DNA of 64,000 bases from Pyruvatibacter sp. (GCF_040219635.1 NZ_JAVJSC010000004.1:62001-126000); one strand, 5' to 3'. Counted from the first letter of the stretch, positions 52,492 through 61,724 are shown. Notes: generated by a model not told the origin, from the sequence alone. Program-made: numbers and translations.

Positions 52492-53427
52492 TTATGACAG
52501 ATCAAGGGCCGAGAAGGTGACAGGGCCTGCAATTCCGTCTGCCACAAGGCCATTTTCATCCTGAAACTGAATGACGCAGCGGCGGGTGCCGTCATCAAAA
52601 ACGCCGTCAATATTGATGGCCCACCCACGTTCGGCCAAAGCACGCTGCAGCGCCTCGACGTCCGGCCCGAACATAGGGGGTGTGGTGAGCCTCAAGGCGC
52701 GCTGGGCGGGGTCCTCGGCTGTAACGCGCAGATCGCGCCCGCCAAGAATGTCCGCCGAAACAACCTGCCCGCGCACAGTAAATGGCAATGCCAGTGACCA
52801 GTTGCCCGCATCCATGAGGCCAGCAAGCGCATCCATTCGATATACCGTGCGGCGCAGCAGCTGGTTTGAATGCCCGCCAAGCCAGGCTCGCCTTGCGGCT
52901 ACATACAATTCAACCCAGCGGCGCAGACCGATCTGCGCTGGCCGGCCATGGGCATCAATCACCCGGTCGCGAATCCGCGGCCAGGAGCCATGTACTTTGC
53001 TGTCATAGACGACTGCCATCGCCAGTGGATCACCCAGCCCCAACCGTTGAGCCGCCATTGTGGAGGGCACCCAATAGAGCCGGTCGAAGAACGCATCCTG
53101 GGTATCCTGCATCACCGGGTCGTGGCCTGCGCGCGCCAGCAATGGGCGCAGCAATTGGTCGTTGTCCAGCGATGTATCAATTGCTTCCAGTCGGCCCAGG
53201 AAGGGCTCCAGTGCATCAGCGAATGCGGCATCTTGCGCGGCGCAATAGGCTTTGACCAGCAGGTGCAGATTGCCGGAGCCAAGGGTGGTTTGCGCACGGC
53301 CATAGGTGAGGTGACCGCTGTCACCGGGCAACAGCGTTACCATCGCGTAGTCGCCGCGCGGTGTGCCGGTTTCAAAAATGTTGATGATGGCCTGAGCAGC
53401 ATGTTTTTGAAGCAGTGTCACGGGCAT
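52492..53427 (-). CDS. GH46 chitosanase-like protein with peptidoglycan-binding domain
   Basis: A 311-residue protein. The N-terminal ~210 residues resemble glycoside hydrolase family 46: a probable catalytic Glu19 in IFETGTPRGDY and a candidate second acid, Asp36, in LLPGDSGHLTYGRAQ. The C-terminal ~85 residues form a PG_binding_1 repeat (GPDVEALQRALAERGWAI, IDGVFDDGTRRCVIQFQ). No signal peptide or membrane helix is visible at the N-terminus, which is odd for a wall hydrolase; export may depend on an unknown route, or the start may be misread. It sits between ccmI and ccmE with about 90-100 bp on each side, in a locus otherwise devoted to cytochrome c maturation. Confidence 0.78.
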   Translation of the reverse strand: MPVTLLQKHAAQAIINIFETGTPRGDYAMVTLLPGDSGHLTYGRAQTTLGSGNLHLLVKAYCAAQDAAFADALEPFLGRLEAIDTSLDNDQLLRPLLARAGHDPVMQDTQDAFFDRLYWVPSTMAAQRLGLGDPLAMAVVYDSKVHGSWPRIRDRVIDAHGRPAQIGLRRWVELYVAARRAWLGGHSNQLLRRTVYRMDALAGLMDAGNWSLALPFTVRGQVVSADILGGRDLRVTAEDPAQRALRLTTPPMFGPDVEALQRALAERGWAINIDGVFDDGTRRCVIQFQDENGLVADGIAGPVTFSALDLS

Positions 53428-53529
53428 GGGGGAATGACCTCTATTGCAGACGCCGAAATGCGCCGTTTCCCGAATCTAACACCGCAATCGTGGGCGTGGA
53501 TAACTTCCCGCCCATGACTTGGCCGACTT

Positions 53530-54651
53530 CTATTTATTGCCGGCAGGCACCGTCACGCCGAGTTCCTGAGCGCCGAATGCAAGGCGGGCGGACGCATTTT
53601 CATCGTCTGCAAGGTTAGCGAGGCCCCGCTCAAGCACCTTTACAGCCGCTTCCGGCTGGCCCAGCACCAAACGGGCACGGATAAGACGCAGCCAATCAGC
53701 CTCCGACCCCCCCTCTTCCGCCAGACGCGCATCAAGGCGGGCGACCATTCCATCAATGGCCTCAGCGCGCTCAGCGTCGGGTAGATTGGCAATGGCGTCC
53801 TGTGCTGTTTGGGGCGCTGGTTCTGCATCAAGCGCTGCAAGGCTTTGGGCCACCATACGCGCCCAGGGTGCGTTCGGGTCAGCATCCGCGGCCAGCCCTT
53901 GCCAGATGGTACGGGCGGCATCGCGGTCACCTTCCTGCAAGGAAGCAAGGCCCATGAAGTAGCGTGCCTGGGGGTTTTGATCATCCATCCGCAGGGCCTC
54001 GTTGAAAACGATGGCGGCACGGTCCCCTACCAGCCCTTCATCGGCAAAGACCATTGCCTCGCCGAGGTCTGCAAGGCGCTGAGCGGTGGCGCCGTCGAGA
54101 TCAATCAGGCGACCAAACGCGCTGGCGGCGTCTTCAAATCGGCCCATGCGGGCGTAAATGGGTGCGACCACACGCCAGCCTTCAGCATCGCGGGGGTTGG
54201 TGCGCAGGTGCTCTTCAACCCGCGCCACCAGTTCTTCGAGTGTCTGGTCTTCCGGCGCCTTGTTGATGCGCTCGGCAAAAGGCTGCGACGGCATACCGGG
54301 TGTGCCGGAAACAAGATAAAGCGGCACTGCCAGCAGCGGCAGGGCGACCACCATAATGACGGCGAACTGCGCGGCTGCTTTAGGGGTGGCACTGGTTTCT
54401 GACGACCGCGCAGCATCTGCCGCCAACAGCCGACGGGAAATCTCGGTACGGGCAGCATTTGCCTCGGCTTCCTGCAACATGCCACGCTCAAGATCACGCT
54501 CAAGTTCGTCAAGCTGATCACGATAGACTGCCACGTCGCTGTCGGCGCGGCTGCGCAGGGCAACACTGCGCCACAGCGGCACAAGTACCAGATAGGCGGT
54601 AACGGCGACGACGAGTGCTGCGGCAATCCAGAACAGAAGAGATGGAGGCAT
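53530..54651 (-). CDS. ccmI: Cytochrome c-type biogenesis protein CcmI (CycH)
   Basis: A 373-residue protein with two membrane helices (about 4-22 and 93-112) enclosing a cytoplasmic coiled coil (YRDQLDELERDLERGML), followed by a periplasmic TPR domain (about 140-300) that holds the apocytochrome C-terminus for heme attachment. NPRDAEGWRVVAPIYARMGR and NPQARYFMGLASLQEGDRDA are TPR-like repeats. ATG 54651 is used; a GTG at 54663 is an alternative. First gene of the ccm group; divergent from the penicillin-acylase-family gene. Confidence 0.9.
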   Translation of the reverse strand: MPPSLLFWIAAALVVAVTAYLVLVPLWRSVALRSRADSDVAVYRDQLDELERDLERGMLQEAEANAARTEISRRLLAADAARSSETSATPKAAAQFAVIMVVALPLLAVPLYLVSGTPGMPSQPFAERINKAPEDQTLEELVARVEEHLRTNPRDAEGWRVVAPIYARMGRFEDAASAFGRLIDLDGATAQRLADLGEAMVFADEGLVGDRAAIVFNEALRMDDQNPQARYFMGLASLQEGDRDAARTIWQGLAADADPNAPWARMVAQSLAALDAEPAPQTAQDAIANLPDAERAEAIDGMVARLDARLAEEGGSEADWLRLIRARLVLGQPEAAVKVLERGLANLADDENASARLAFGAQELGVTVPAGNK

Positions 54652-54698
54652 TGGGAGCTTCACAGTTTATCAGGCGACCAGGACAATAACCTAGGATT

Positions 54699-54732
54699 TA
54701 GCACCCATGCCCCTTTGCTGCCACGGGTGCTA
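54699..54732. promoter_or_regulatory. 8-bp inverted repeat in the ccmI / acylase divergent promoter region
   Basis: tagcaccc (54699-54706) and gggtgcta (54725-54732) form a perfect inverted repeat with an 18-nt spacer, midway between the two divergent start codons. It may be a regulator site; no T-run supports a terminator. Confidence 0.3.
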
Positions 54733-54787
54733 TGGTCGCACAGGCCGTTCGGCCTTTTGTGTTTCCTCCAAAAACAAGTGACCGCTC

Positions 54788-56950
54788 ATGTCCAGACTTC
54801 GCCTCGGCAGCCTTATTGCCGCATCACTGTTTGTCGTTGCCCTCGTCGTGCTTGTCATTTTGGGTCTGCGCGTCGATTTTGGGTCATCACCCGGTAATCT
54901 TGATGCCTACAAGGCGCAAGCGGACAATTACGATGTGGAAATCAGGCGGGATGCCTATGGCGTGCCGCATATATTTGGCGAGACGGATGCTGACGTGGCC
55001 TTCGGGCTGGCCTATGCGCAATCGGAAGACGACTGGGCAACCATGCAGGAAGTGCTGGTTGCAGCGCGCGGCGACCTTGCAGTCCATCGGGGTATGGACG
55101 CTGCGGTAACGGATTATCTGGTGCATCTGCTGCGGGTATGGCCAACCACCCGCGAGGGCTATCCAAACCTGCCTGCCAACATTCGGGCCATTGCCGAAGC
55201 CTATGCCCATGGCACCAATCTTTGGGCGGCTGAAAACCCGCAGGAAGTTTGGGGCGGCGTGCTGCCGGTCACCGGCGAAGACATAGTGGCAGGCTTTGTT
55301 TTCAAGACGCCGTTCTTCTATGGCCTTGATAATGTCTTCAAGGAGCTGTTTGCCGAAACACGCGGAAAGGACATTTCGCTTGGGCCTGACAACGCTTTTT
55401 TGTGGACGCCTGAACCAACACACCCCACCGGCTCAAACGCATTCGCTGTCGCGCCGTCACGCTCGACCGATGGGCATACGCGGCTGCTGATAAATTCGCA
55501 TCAGCCGTTCGCCGGGCCGGTCGCCTGGTATGAGGCACGCCTCAAGAGCAATGAGGGGCTGGATATGACGGGCGGCGTATTCCCCGGGGCGCCGGTTATT
55601 CTGCATGGACACAACCGCAATCTTGGATGGGCCAATACGGTGAATAAGCCGGACCTTGCAGATGTCTATGTGCTGGACATCAACCCGGAGAACAAAAACC
55701 AGTATCGGCTGGATGGTGAATGGCGGGACATGGACGTTTCGACTGCCACCATCAAAGTAAAACTTCTGGGGCCGTTGCAGTGGCACGCGCAGCGCGAAGT
55801 CAAACACTCCGAACACGGACCAGTTCTGGAGACAGAACATGGAACATATGCCGTGCGCTATGCGGGCATGGGCGAAACCCGGCAGCTTCAGCAGTATCAT
55901 GCTTTGAACAAGGCACAGAACTTTGACGCATGGATGGATGCCATGCGGCTGATGGCTCTGCCCAGCATCAACTACATATATGCCGACAGGCAAGGTAACA
56001 TTGCCTATATCTACAATGCGCAGATGCCTAAACGCATTGAAGGCTGGGACTGGCAGAAATACCTGCCTGGCGACAGGTCGGATCTGATCTGGACCGGGTA
56101 TCACGCCTTTGACGACCTGCCGCAGGTCATCAACCCACCGAGCGGCTTTGTGATTGATGCCAATAACACGCCCTTTGAGGCCACCGCCAAGAGCGACGAC
56201 CTGAAGCCTGAAGACTTTCCCGCCAGCATGGGCATCGAAACGCAAATGACCAATCGCGCCTATCGCGCGTTGGAGTTGTTGCGTCCCGATGAGGCTATTT
56301 CGGCAGACGAGTTCAAGACTTACAAGTTTGACAAGACCTATTCCAAGGACAGTGAACTTGCGCGTTTGATTGAGCTTTGGCTGGCCGCTGATTTTTCAGG
56401 CGACGCATACATGCAGGCGGTGCAGCAGATGCTTGCGCGCTTTGATATGGAAGCTGACACAGACGACACGCAAGCGGCCGTGGCCATTCTGGCCGGTGAG
56501 CCGGTCGTATGGGCGCAGATACAGGGCGAAGAGGTACCTGACCCGATGCAGACACTGCGCGATGCTGTTGCGCACCTCAAAGAACACTGGGGTCGGCTGG
56601 ATGTGCCGTGGGGCGAGGTCAATCGACTGCGACGCGGGAACGTTGATATGCCGCTTGGTGGCGGGCCGGACCTGTTGCGGGCCGTTTATGCACGGTTGCC
56701 CCAAGAGGATGGACGCCTGGTCGCGCAGGGTGGTGACACAATGATTTACATCGTGGACTGGGCACCGGACGGCACCCTTGTGAGCGAGAGTATTCACCAG
56801 TTCGGATCGGCAACACTCGACGAAACAAGTCCCCACTACGCGGATCAGGCGCCGTTGTTTGCCGAACAGAAGTTCAAGATCATGCCGCTTGACCGCGCCG
56901 CGCTGGATCAGCAGACAACACGGGTCTACCGACCCGGCCGTGACGGTTAG
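54788..56950 (+). CDS. Penicillin-acylase-family (Ntn) hydrolase
   Basis: A 720-residue Ntn-type amidase precursor. An N-terminal membrane segment or signal (about 8-28) is followed by an alpha chain with RDAYGVPHIFGETDADVAFG and AYAQSEDDWATMQ. The self-processing site falls before Ser216 in THPTGSNAFAVAPSRS, which would be the N-terminal nucleophile of the beta chain; the oxyanion Asn lies later in the beta chain. The spacer is short. Relatives cleave acyl-homoserine lactones, beta-lactam side chains or other N-acyl compounds, so quorum-signal degradation is one possibility. It probably acts in the periplasm. A 29-bp gap separates it from the CoA-transferase gene. Confidence 0.9.
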   Translation: MSRLRLGSLIAASLFVVALVVLVILGLRVDFGSSPGNLDAYKAQADNYDVEIRRDAYGVPHIFGETDADVAFGLAYAQSEDDWATMQEVLVAARGDLAVHRGMDAAVTDYLVHLLRVWPTTREGYPNLPANIRAIAEAYAHGTNLWAAENPQEVWGGVLPVTGEDIVAGFVFKTPFFYGLDNVFKELFAETRGKDISLGPDNAFLWTPEPTHPTGSNAFAVAPSRSTDGHTRLLINSHQPFAGPVAWYEARLKSNEGLDMTGGVFPGAPVILHGHNRNLGWANTVNKPDLADVYVLDINPENKNQYRLDGEWRDMDVSTATIKVKLLGPLQWHAQREVKHSEHGPVLETEHGTYAVRYAGMGETRQLQQYHALNKAQNFDAWMDAMRLMALPSINYIYADRQGNIAYIYNAQMPKRIEGWDWQKYLPGDRSDLIWTGYHAFDDLPQVINPPSGFVIDANNTPFEATAKSDDLKPEDFPASMGIETQMTNRAYRALELLRPDEAISADEFKTYKFDKTYSKDSELARLIELWLAADFSGDAYMQAVQQMLARFDMEADTDDTQAAVAILAGEPVVWAQIQGEEVPDPMQTLRDAVAHLKEHWGRLDVPWGEVNRLRRGNVDMPLGGGPDLLRAVYARLPQEDGRLVAQGGDTMIYIVDWAPDGTLVSESIHQFGSATLDETSPHYADQAPLFAEQKFKIMPLDRAALDQQTTRVYRPGRDG

Positions 56951-56979
56951 ACAGCCACACAACTGACGAGAAAAATACC

Positions 56980-58194
56980 ATGACAACTTCTAACTCCGGT
57001 CCGCTTGCAGGTGTTCGTGTGCTGGACTTCGGGCGGTATATCGCCGGGCCGTTTTGCGCCACGTTGCTGGGCGACATGGGTGCTGATGTTATTCGGGTTG
57101 AGCGCCGGGATGGCAGTGAGGATCGCTATGTGCAGCCAATCGTGCCCGGCGCGGCACCGGGCGAAGGCGGCGAAGGGTCAATGTTCTTGCAGATGAACCG
57201 CAACAAGAAATGCATCACGCTGGACCCGATGCATCCGCGCGGGCGCGAGGTTGTGGCCAAACTCGTGGCAAGCACTGACGTTGTTGTGGCCAATCTTCCA
57301 CCGGCAACGCTCACCCGAATGGGCCTCGATCTCGCGTCACTTCGTCAGCACCGCGACGACATTATCCTCACGACTGTTTCAGGCTTCGGGCGCGGCGGGC
57401 CTGACAGCGAGAAGACGGGGTTTGACGGTGTATTTCAGGCGATGTGCGGCGCTGCTTACCTGTCGGGCAACGGCGAGGAGCCGGTCAAGAGCTATGCGGC
57501 GTGGGTCGATTTTGGCACTGCGTCCTTTGCTGCTCTTGGCACCATGGCAGCGCTTATGGACCGGGGTAAAACCGGACAAGGACAAATGGTGGAAGGTGCC
57601 CTCCTTGGAACCGCACTGACCTATTTCAACTTTCATCTCATCGAGCAAAAGCTACGCGGCACCAACCGCGTGGCGAGCGGCAATCGTAGTCAGTACGCCG
57701 GACCGGCCGACTCTGTGCGCACCAAAGATGGCTGGATTTTTGTTCAGGTCATCGGTGACCCGTTGTTCAAACGGTGGGCCAGACTCATGGGAGAAGATCA
57801 CTGGCTTACGGACCCACGCTTTGCGGATGATCTGGCGCGCGGCGACAATGGCCGGTTGCTGAGCGAGCGCACCGCGCAATGGGCTGCCGACCGAACAACG
57901 CAGCAGGCACTGGCGGATCTCGCGGCCGCCCGCATTCCTGCGGGGCGTGTAATGAAACCGCAGGAAGTGCTGGAAGACGACCACATTGCCGCTGTCGGCT
58001 ATCTGGAAGATGTTGCTTTTCCGGGTATGCCGGCAGATGCGCCGGTAGCAGGGTTTCCGGTTCGCATGTCACACAGCACTGTGGGCATTCGCACACGTCC
58101 GCCCCTGTTGGGTGAACACACCGACGAAGTGCTTGGCGGGCTTGGATACAGCGCGGCGCAAATTGCAGACCTGCGTACTGAAGGTGTCATTTAG
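56980..58194 (+). CDS. Family III CoA transferase (CaiB/BaiF type)
   Basis: A 404-residue CoA transferase. The N-terminus LAGVRVLDFGRYIAGPFCAT is typical, followed by LGDMGADVIRVERRDGSEDR, FLQMNRNKKCITLD and the catalytic Asp region YAAWVDFGTASFAALG. The C-terminal part has RIPAGRVMKPQEVLEDDHI. It moves CoA between carboxylic acids by a glutamyl/aspartyl anhydride mechanism. The acid pair is unknown; activation of a carboxylate for the acyl-CoA dehydrogenases in this window is plausible. It lies between the acylase and D-cysteine desulfhydrase-like genes on the same strand, with short gaps (29 and 24 bp). Confidence 0.92.
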   Translation: MTTSNSGPLAGVRVLDFGRYIAGPFCATLLGDMGADVIRVERRDGSEDRYVQPIVPGAAPGEGGEGSMFLQMNRNKKCITLDPMHPRGREVVAKLVASTDVVVANLPPATLTRMGLDLASLRQHRDDIILTTVSGFGRGGPDSEKTGFDGVFQAMCGAAYLSGNGEEPVKSYAAWVDFGTASFAALGTMAALMDRGKTGQGQMVEGALLGTALTYFNFHLIEQKLRGTNRVASGNRSQYAGPADSVRTKDGWIFVQVIGDPLFKRWARLMGEDHWLTDPRFADDLARGDNGRLLSERTAQWAADRTTQQALADLAAARIPAGRVMKPQEVLEDDHIAAVGYLEDVAFPGMPADAPVAGFPVRMSHSTVGIRTRPPLLGEHTDEVLGGLGYSAAQIADLRTEGVI

Positions 58195-58218
58195 CAAGCG
58201 TTCAGGAGCGCTACCCAC

Positions 58219-59259
58219 ATGACTGACCATTTTGACAGTATTGCGCGTGTGGATCTTGTCGGGTCGCCAACGCCCCTGCAGGAAATGCCGCGTTTGCGGG
58301 CGGCGCTGGAAACGACACGTGCGCCCTGCCCTCACCTTCTGGTCAAACGAGAAGACCTTGGGGCGACGGCGGGCGGCGGCAACAAAATCAGGAAGCTTGA
58401 GTACCTGCTTGCCGATGCGCAGGCGAAGGGCGCTGATACAGTTGTTACGGCTGGCGCGCTGCAATCAAATCATGTGCGGCAAACGGCGGGCAGCGCTGCG
58501 AAGCTGGGGATGGGGTGCGTCGGCGTGTTGTTTGAAACGGTGCCAAACCAGACGCCCGCCTACATGCGATCCGGCAATATCCTGCTGGATGGCTTGTTCG
58601 GTGCCGACCTGCGCGTCTTCCCCGCCACCGCTAACGGCCGGGAGGTGCTCGACAGTATTCTTACCGAGCTTACGCAAGCCGGACGCACGCCTTATGTGGT
58701 TCCGGTTGGTGGTTCCAATGCGCTTGGATGTCTTGGCTATGTGCGCGCGGCGCGGGAGATGCAGCAACAGGCATCTGACGCGGGCACGCGCATTGACCAT
58801 ATGGTTGTCGCCAATGGCTCGGCGGGCACCCATGCAGGACTGGTGGCAGGTACGCAGCTTTTTTTGTCGGATACGTCCGTGCACGGCATTGGTGTGCTCA
58901 ACCCGGATGCCGACAAAGTACGCGAAACTGTAAGTGCGCTTGCAACCGACACAATGAGACTGGCAACGGATGCTGCACAGGCGCACGTCTCCACAGACCA
59001 GATCACACTGCACAACGGTTTTCTGGGTGAAGGTTATGGCCAGACCACACCGGAGATGGCGGCAGCCGTAAGGCTGGTGGCGCGCACGGAAGGTCTGTTG
59101 CTTGACCCCGTTTACAGCGGCAAGGCGATGGCAGGCTTGCTGGGACTTATTCAGTCAGGTGCATTTACCCGTAACGAAACCGTTGTGTTCATTGCAACAG
59201 GCGGATCGCCGGGGCTGTTTGCCTATGTGGATGCATTTACAGACCAGTACGCCGAGTAG
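58219..59259 (+). CDS. D-cysteine desulfhydrase / ACC deaminase-family PLP enzyme
   Basis: A 346-residue fold-type II PLP enzyme. The PLP Lys lies in TAGGGNKIRKLEYLLADA, followed by TAGALQSNHVRQTAGSAAKL, which contacts the substrate. The C-terminus has GLLLDPVYSGKAMAGLLGL and FIATGGSPGLFAY, the phosphate-binding turn. It should break down D-cysteine or a related D-amino acid to pyruvate, sulfide and ammonia; ACC deaminase is the alternative and cannot be excluded by reading. It is third in a run with the acylase and CoA transferase and ends 7 bp from a convergent crotonase gene. Confidence 0.87.
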   Translation: MTDHFDSIARVDLVGSPTPLQEMPRLRAALETTRAPCPHLLVKREDLGATAGGGNKIRKLEYLLADAQAKGADTVVTAGALQSNHVRQTAGSAAKLGMGCVGVLFETVPNQTPAYMRSGNILLDGLFGADLRVFPATANGREVLDSILTELTQAGRTPYVVPVGGSNALGCLGYVRAAREMQQQASDAGTRIDHMVVANGSAGTHAGLVAGTQLFLSDTSVHGIGVLNPDADKVRETVSALATDTMRLATDAAQAHVSTDQITLHNGFLGEGYGQTTPEMAAAVRLVARTEGLLLDPVYSGKAMAGLLGLIQSGAFTRNETVVFIATGGSPGLFAYVDAFTDQYAE

Positions 59260-59266
59260 CAGCAGC

Positions 59267-60076
59267 CTATAGCGGGCTGTGCGGATTGAACTTTGCGGGG
59301 CGTTTCTCCTTGCGTGCATTGAGAGACTCGCGTGGGTCGGGGCCGGTGAAACCCAGCATCTCCAGCGCCGTTGAAGCATCGAAGGCGGGACCGAACATGC
59401 GCAGCACGTTGTTGAGCGCATATTTAGTGAATCGCATGGCACTGGGGCTGCCTTCGGCAAGCTTCGTGGCAATGTCTATTGACGTGGCCTCAAGGTCTTC
59501 TTCAGCGACCAGCTTTGACACAAGGCCGATACGCTCTGCTTCGGTACCGTCAATCGGCTCACACAGCATCAGATAGTATTTGGCCTTGGCCATGCCGCAG
59601 AGCAGTGGCCAGATCAGGACGGAATGATCACCGGCAGCCACTCCAAGGCGCGTGTGCCCGTCAACGATCTTTGCACTGGGTGTGGCAATTGAGATGTCTG
59701 CAAGCAACGCGGCGGCAAGGCCTGCACCCACGCACGGGCCGGTAATGGCGGAGACAATGGGCTTGTTGCAGTTGGCGATGTTGTAAACGAGGTCACGCGC
59801 TTCTTTCCATAGACCTGTAAGGGCCGTGAAATCGTCCAGTACATCCTCTATCATCTGGAAATCGCCGCCGGCTGAGAACGCCCGCCCTCGTCCGCGCAGA
59901 ATGACAGCATTCACACTGTCGTCGCGATCAATCTCGTTCCACACATAGGTCAGTTCACGGTGCCCGTCCGCGTTGAGCGCGTTCAGGCGCTCCTCGTTAT
60001 CTATGGTAACGCGCAGCACCCGCTCATGCGGGCGATCGAATGTGAGCTGTGAGTATCCTTCATAGGCGATGGCCAT
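59267..60076 (-). CDS. Crotonase-family protein lacking both hydratase glutamates
   Basis: A 269-residue crotonase. The oxyanion loops are present (RGRAFSAGGDFQMIEDVL, TGPCVGAGLAAALLADISIA), but the two Glu of enoyl-CoA hydratase are replaced: Ala in GAGLAA and His in VDGHTRLGVAAGDHS. A nearby Asp (AAGDHS) could supply a different base. Simple 2-enoyl-CoA hydration is therefore unlikely; isomerase, hydrolase or C-C bond chemistry is more plausible. The C-terminal helix FGPAFDASTALEMLGFTGPD is family-like. It stands alone on its strand, convergent with the PLP-enzyme gene. Confidence 0.84.
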   Translation of the reverse strand: MAIAYEGYSQLTFDRPHERVLRVTIDNEERLNALNADGHRELTYVWNEIDRDDSVNAVILRGRGRAFSAGGDFQMIEDVLDDFTALTGLWKEARDLVYNIANCNKPIVSAITGPCVGAGLAAALLADISIATPSAKIVDGHTRLGVAAGDHSVLIWPLLCGMAKAKYYLMLCEPIDGTEAERIGLVSKLVAEEDLEATSIDIATKLAEGSPSAMRFTKYALNNVLRMFGPAFDASTALEMLGFTGPDPRESLNARKEKRPAKFNPHSPL

Positions 60077-60161
60077 GTGCGCTGCTTTCCCGATGATGCA
60101 AGGTCAGCGGGAGTGTAGCTGGATATTCACGGACTTAAAGGGCAACCAGGTGCGCGGTTAC

Positions 60162-61679
60162 TCAGGCGATTGCTGAGTCTTTAGCAAGCATACCGCGCTT
60201 GCGAAGCAAGGCTGCTTCTTCGGGGTTGCGGAAAATCTCGACCAGGCTCGCAACAGCATCAAGATAGGTCTCTCCGCGTTCGCGGATGGCAGCATCGTCA
60301 CTGCGCAACTCGTCAACGATGCCGCGTTCGAAGTCGTCAAGATACTTGTCGATTTCAGCGACGGCCGCGTTGAGTGCGCCGACAAATGACCCCGCCTGTG
60401 CGTACCGGCGTGCGCTTTCAAGGAAGCGGATTGTATTGACTGCACGCTCGACAGCCTGCGGGTCAATTTCGCGCGACAAGTCAGGGCGGCTTGGCCCCCC
60501 GCGCCCAAAACGGCCCGTTGACCGCATTGGCAGGGCCTTGACTACTTTAGTATGTGCTCTATCCATCCGTTCCCGGATTATTTCAGAGACCGCACCGCGC
60601 GCACTCATGAGGCGGGTTGCCCACGCGCCATCACGGCGAACACCAATCTCTTCGGTAATGCCGCGTGAAATCTGGGTAAAGAGTTTCAACTGTTCGGCCA
60701 CCTCGTCAGGCGCCTCGGCAGGATCGACATTTTCCAGGCAATCAACAGCATCTTCCATGTCGAGGAGCAACAACTCTCCGACGATCGAAATGTCCGTGCG
60801 GCTGATAAGAACGTCTGTGTTTGTGTGCGCGACGCCCTTGACGATCCGGAACATCTGCCATGGCTGCTCGATATGGCGCATGGCAATCACGGCCGCGTAG
60901 GGGGCAGCATCGGGCTGGGCTTCGGCCAGTTCATCAAAAAGCTCGCGCACCTCGCGGGCCAGAGCAGGGGTAAGTTCTGAAACGTTCTTGGGCATTCCGC
61001 GCTTGAAGTCGCTCAGGCGAGGTGCCACTTCGAGCAGCAGCCCCATTTCGCGTGCATCGTCGAGCACTTCCTCGCCACCCAGACGCTCTATCAACAGGCG
61101 CTTGGTTTTGCTCCCTGGCTTTGCCTCGTCCAGGCCTTCGCGAATTGCTTGTGCACAGCTTGCGTGAAGCACTGCGATAGCGGCGTTGAGGCCGGCGGAA
61201 TCCTTGGCGAGTGTGTGATCTACTATCCGCTGGGACACTTCTTCCAGCGTATCGGGGATGCGGTCCTGGGCCAGCCACTGCCAGACGGGCATGATGGATG
61301 TGCGTGCAACACGGCCACGATGTTTGGGGCCGGGGCGCTTGGTAACCAGCAGTTCCTCAAAAGGCCAACATAAGTGCCGCACGGGCGTAGGTGCCCCGCC
61401 GCGTTTTGACTTCGGGTCTTCTGCTTCGCGCATACGCGGACGCAACGCCTCAAGAATGAGGTCGTGGGGAAGCTTACCGCCCGCGAGTCTGTCCATCTCG
61501 ATGGCGTCAATCAGCTTCTTTGTCTGGGCACTGGAGAGCTGCGTGAACACCTCTTTCAGTTGCCTGATGGTACGGCTTTCGGCCACGCCGAACTGATCCT
61601 TTATCTGGCCCTCACGAGGCCCTTTTCTGGTGTTAGCGCTTGTTCTGGCGGCATATATCCAGAATTGATACATAGGCAT
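60162..61679 (-). CDS. Large unrecognised, mostly helical protein
   Basis: A 505-residue protein with no family I can name. It is mainly alpha-helical and Leu/Ala/Arg/Glu-rich, with no membrane segment or signal peptide. Recurrent features are a basic N-terminal part (RTSANTRKGPREGQIK), a Trp-containing segment (CWPFEELLVTKRPGPKHRGR), a long helical centre, a Gly/Arg linker (STGRFGRGGPSRPDLSREID) near residue 410, and a helical C-terminus. Two starts are possible: ATG 61679 (MPMYQFWIYA), used here with GGAAAG upstream, or a GTG at 61733. With the first, a near-perfect CtrA box lies in the promoter. It is divergent from the YihY-type gene. Confidence 0.6.
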   Translation of the reverse strand: MPMYQFWIYAARTSANTRKGPREGQIKDQFGVAESRTIRQLKEVFTQLSSAQTKKLIDAIEMDRLAGGKLPHDLILEALRPRMREAEDPKSKRGGAPTPVRHLCWPFEELLVTKRPGPKHRGRVARTSIMPVWQWLAQDRIPDTLEEVSQRIVDHTLAKDSAGLNAAIAVLHASCAQAIREGLDEAKPGSKTKRLLIERLGGEEVLDDAREMGLLLEVAPRLSDFKRGMPKNVSELTPALAREVRELFDELAEAQPDAAPYAAVIAMRHIEQPWQMFRIVKGVAHTNTDVLISRTDISIVGELLLLDMEDAVDCLENVDPAEAPDEVAEQLKLFTQISRGITEEIGVRRDGAWATRLMSARGAVSEIIRERMDRAHTKVVKALPMRSTGRFGRGGPSRPDLSREIDPQAVERAVNTIRFLESARRYAQAGSFVGALNAAVAEIDKYLDDFERGIVDELRSDDAAIRERGETYLDAVASLVEIFRNPEEAALLRKRGMLAKDSAIA

Positions 61680-61708
61680 GCTTAACAATGGCTTTCCGAA
61701 AGCGCGTG

Positions 61709-61724
61709 TTAGGGTTTGCTTAAC
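61709..61724. promoter_or_regulatory. Near-perfect CtrA box upstream of the unrecognised gene
   Basis: On the minus strand the bases read TTAAGCAAACCCTAAC-type order: on the + strand TTAG-N7-TTAAC, one mismatch from the CtrA consensus. It lies 30-45 bp upstream of ATG 61679 and inside the alternative GTG-initiated frame, so its meaning depends on which start is real. Confidence 0.4.
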
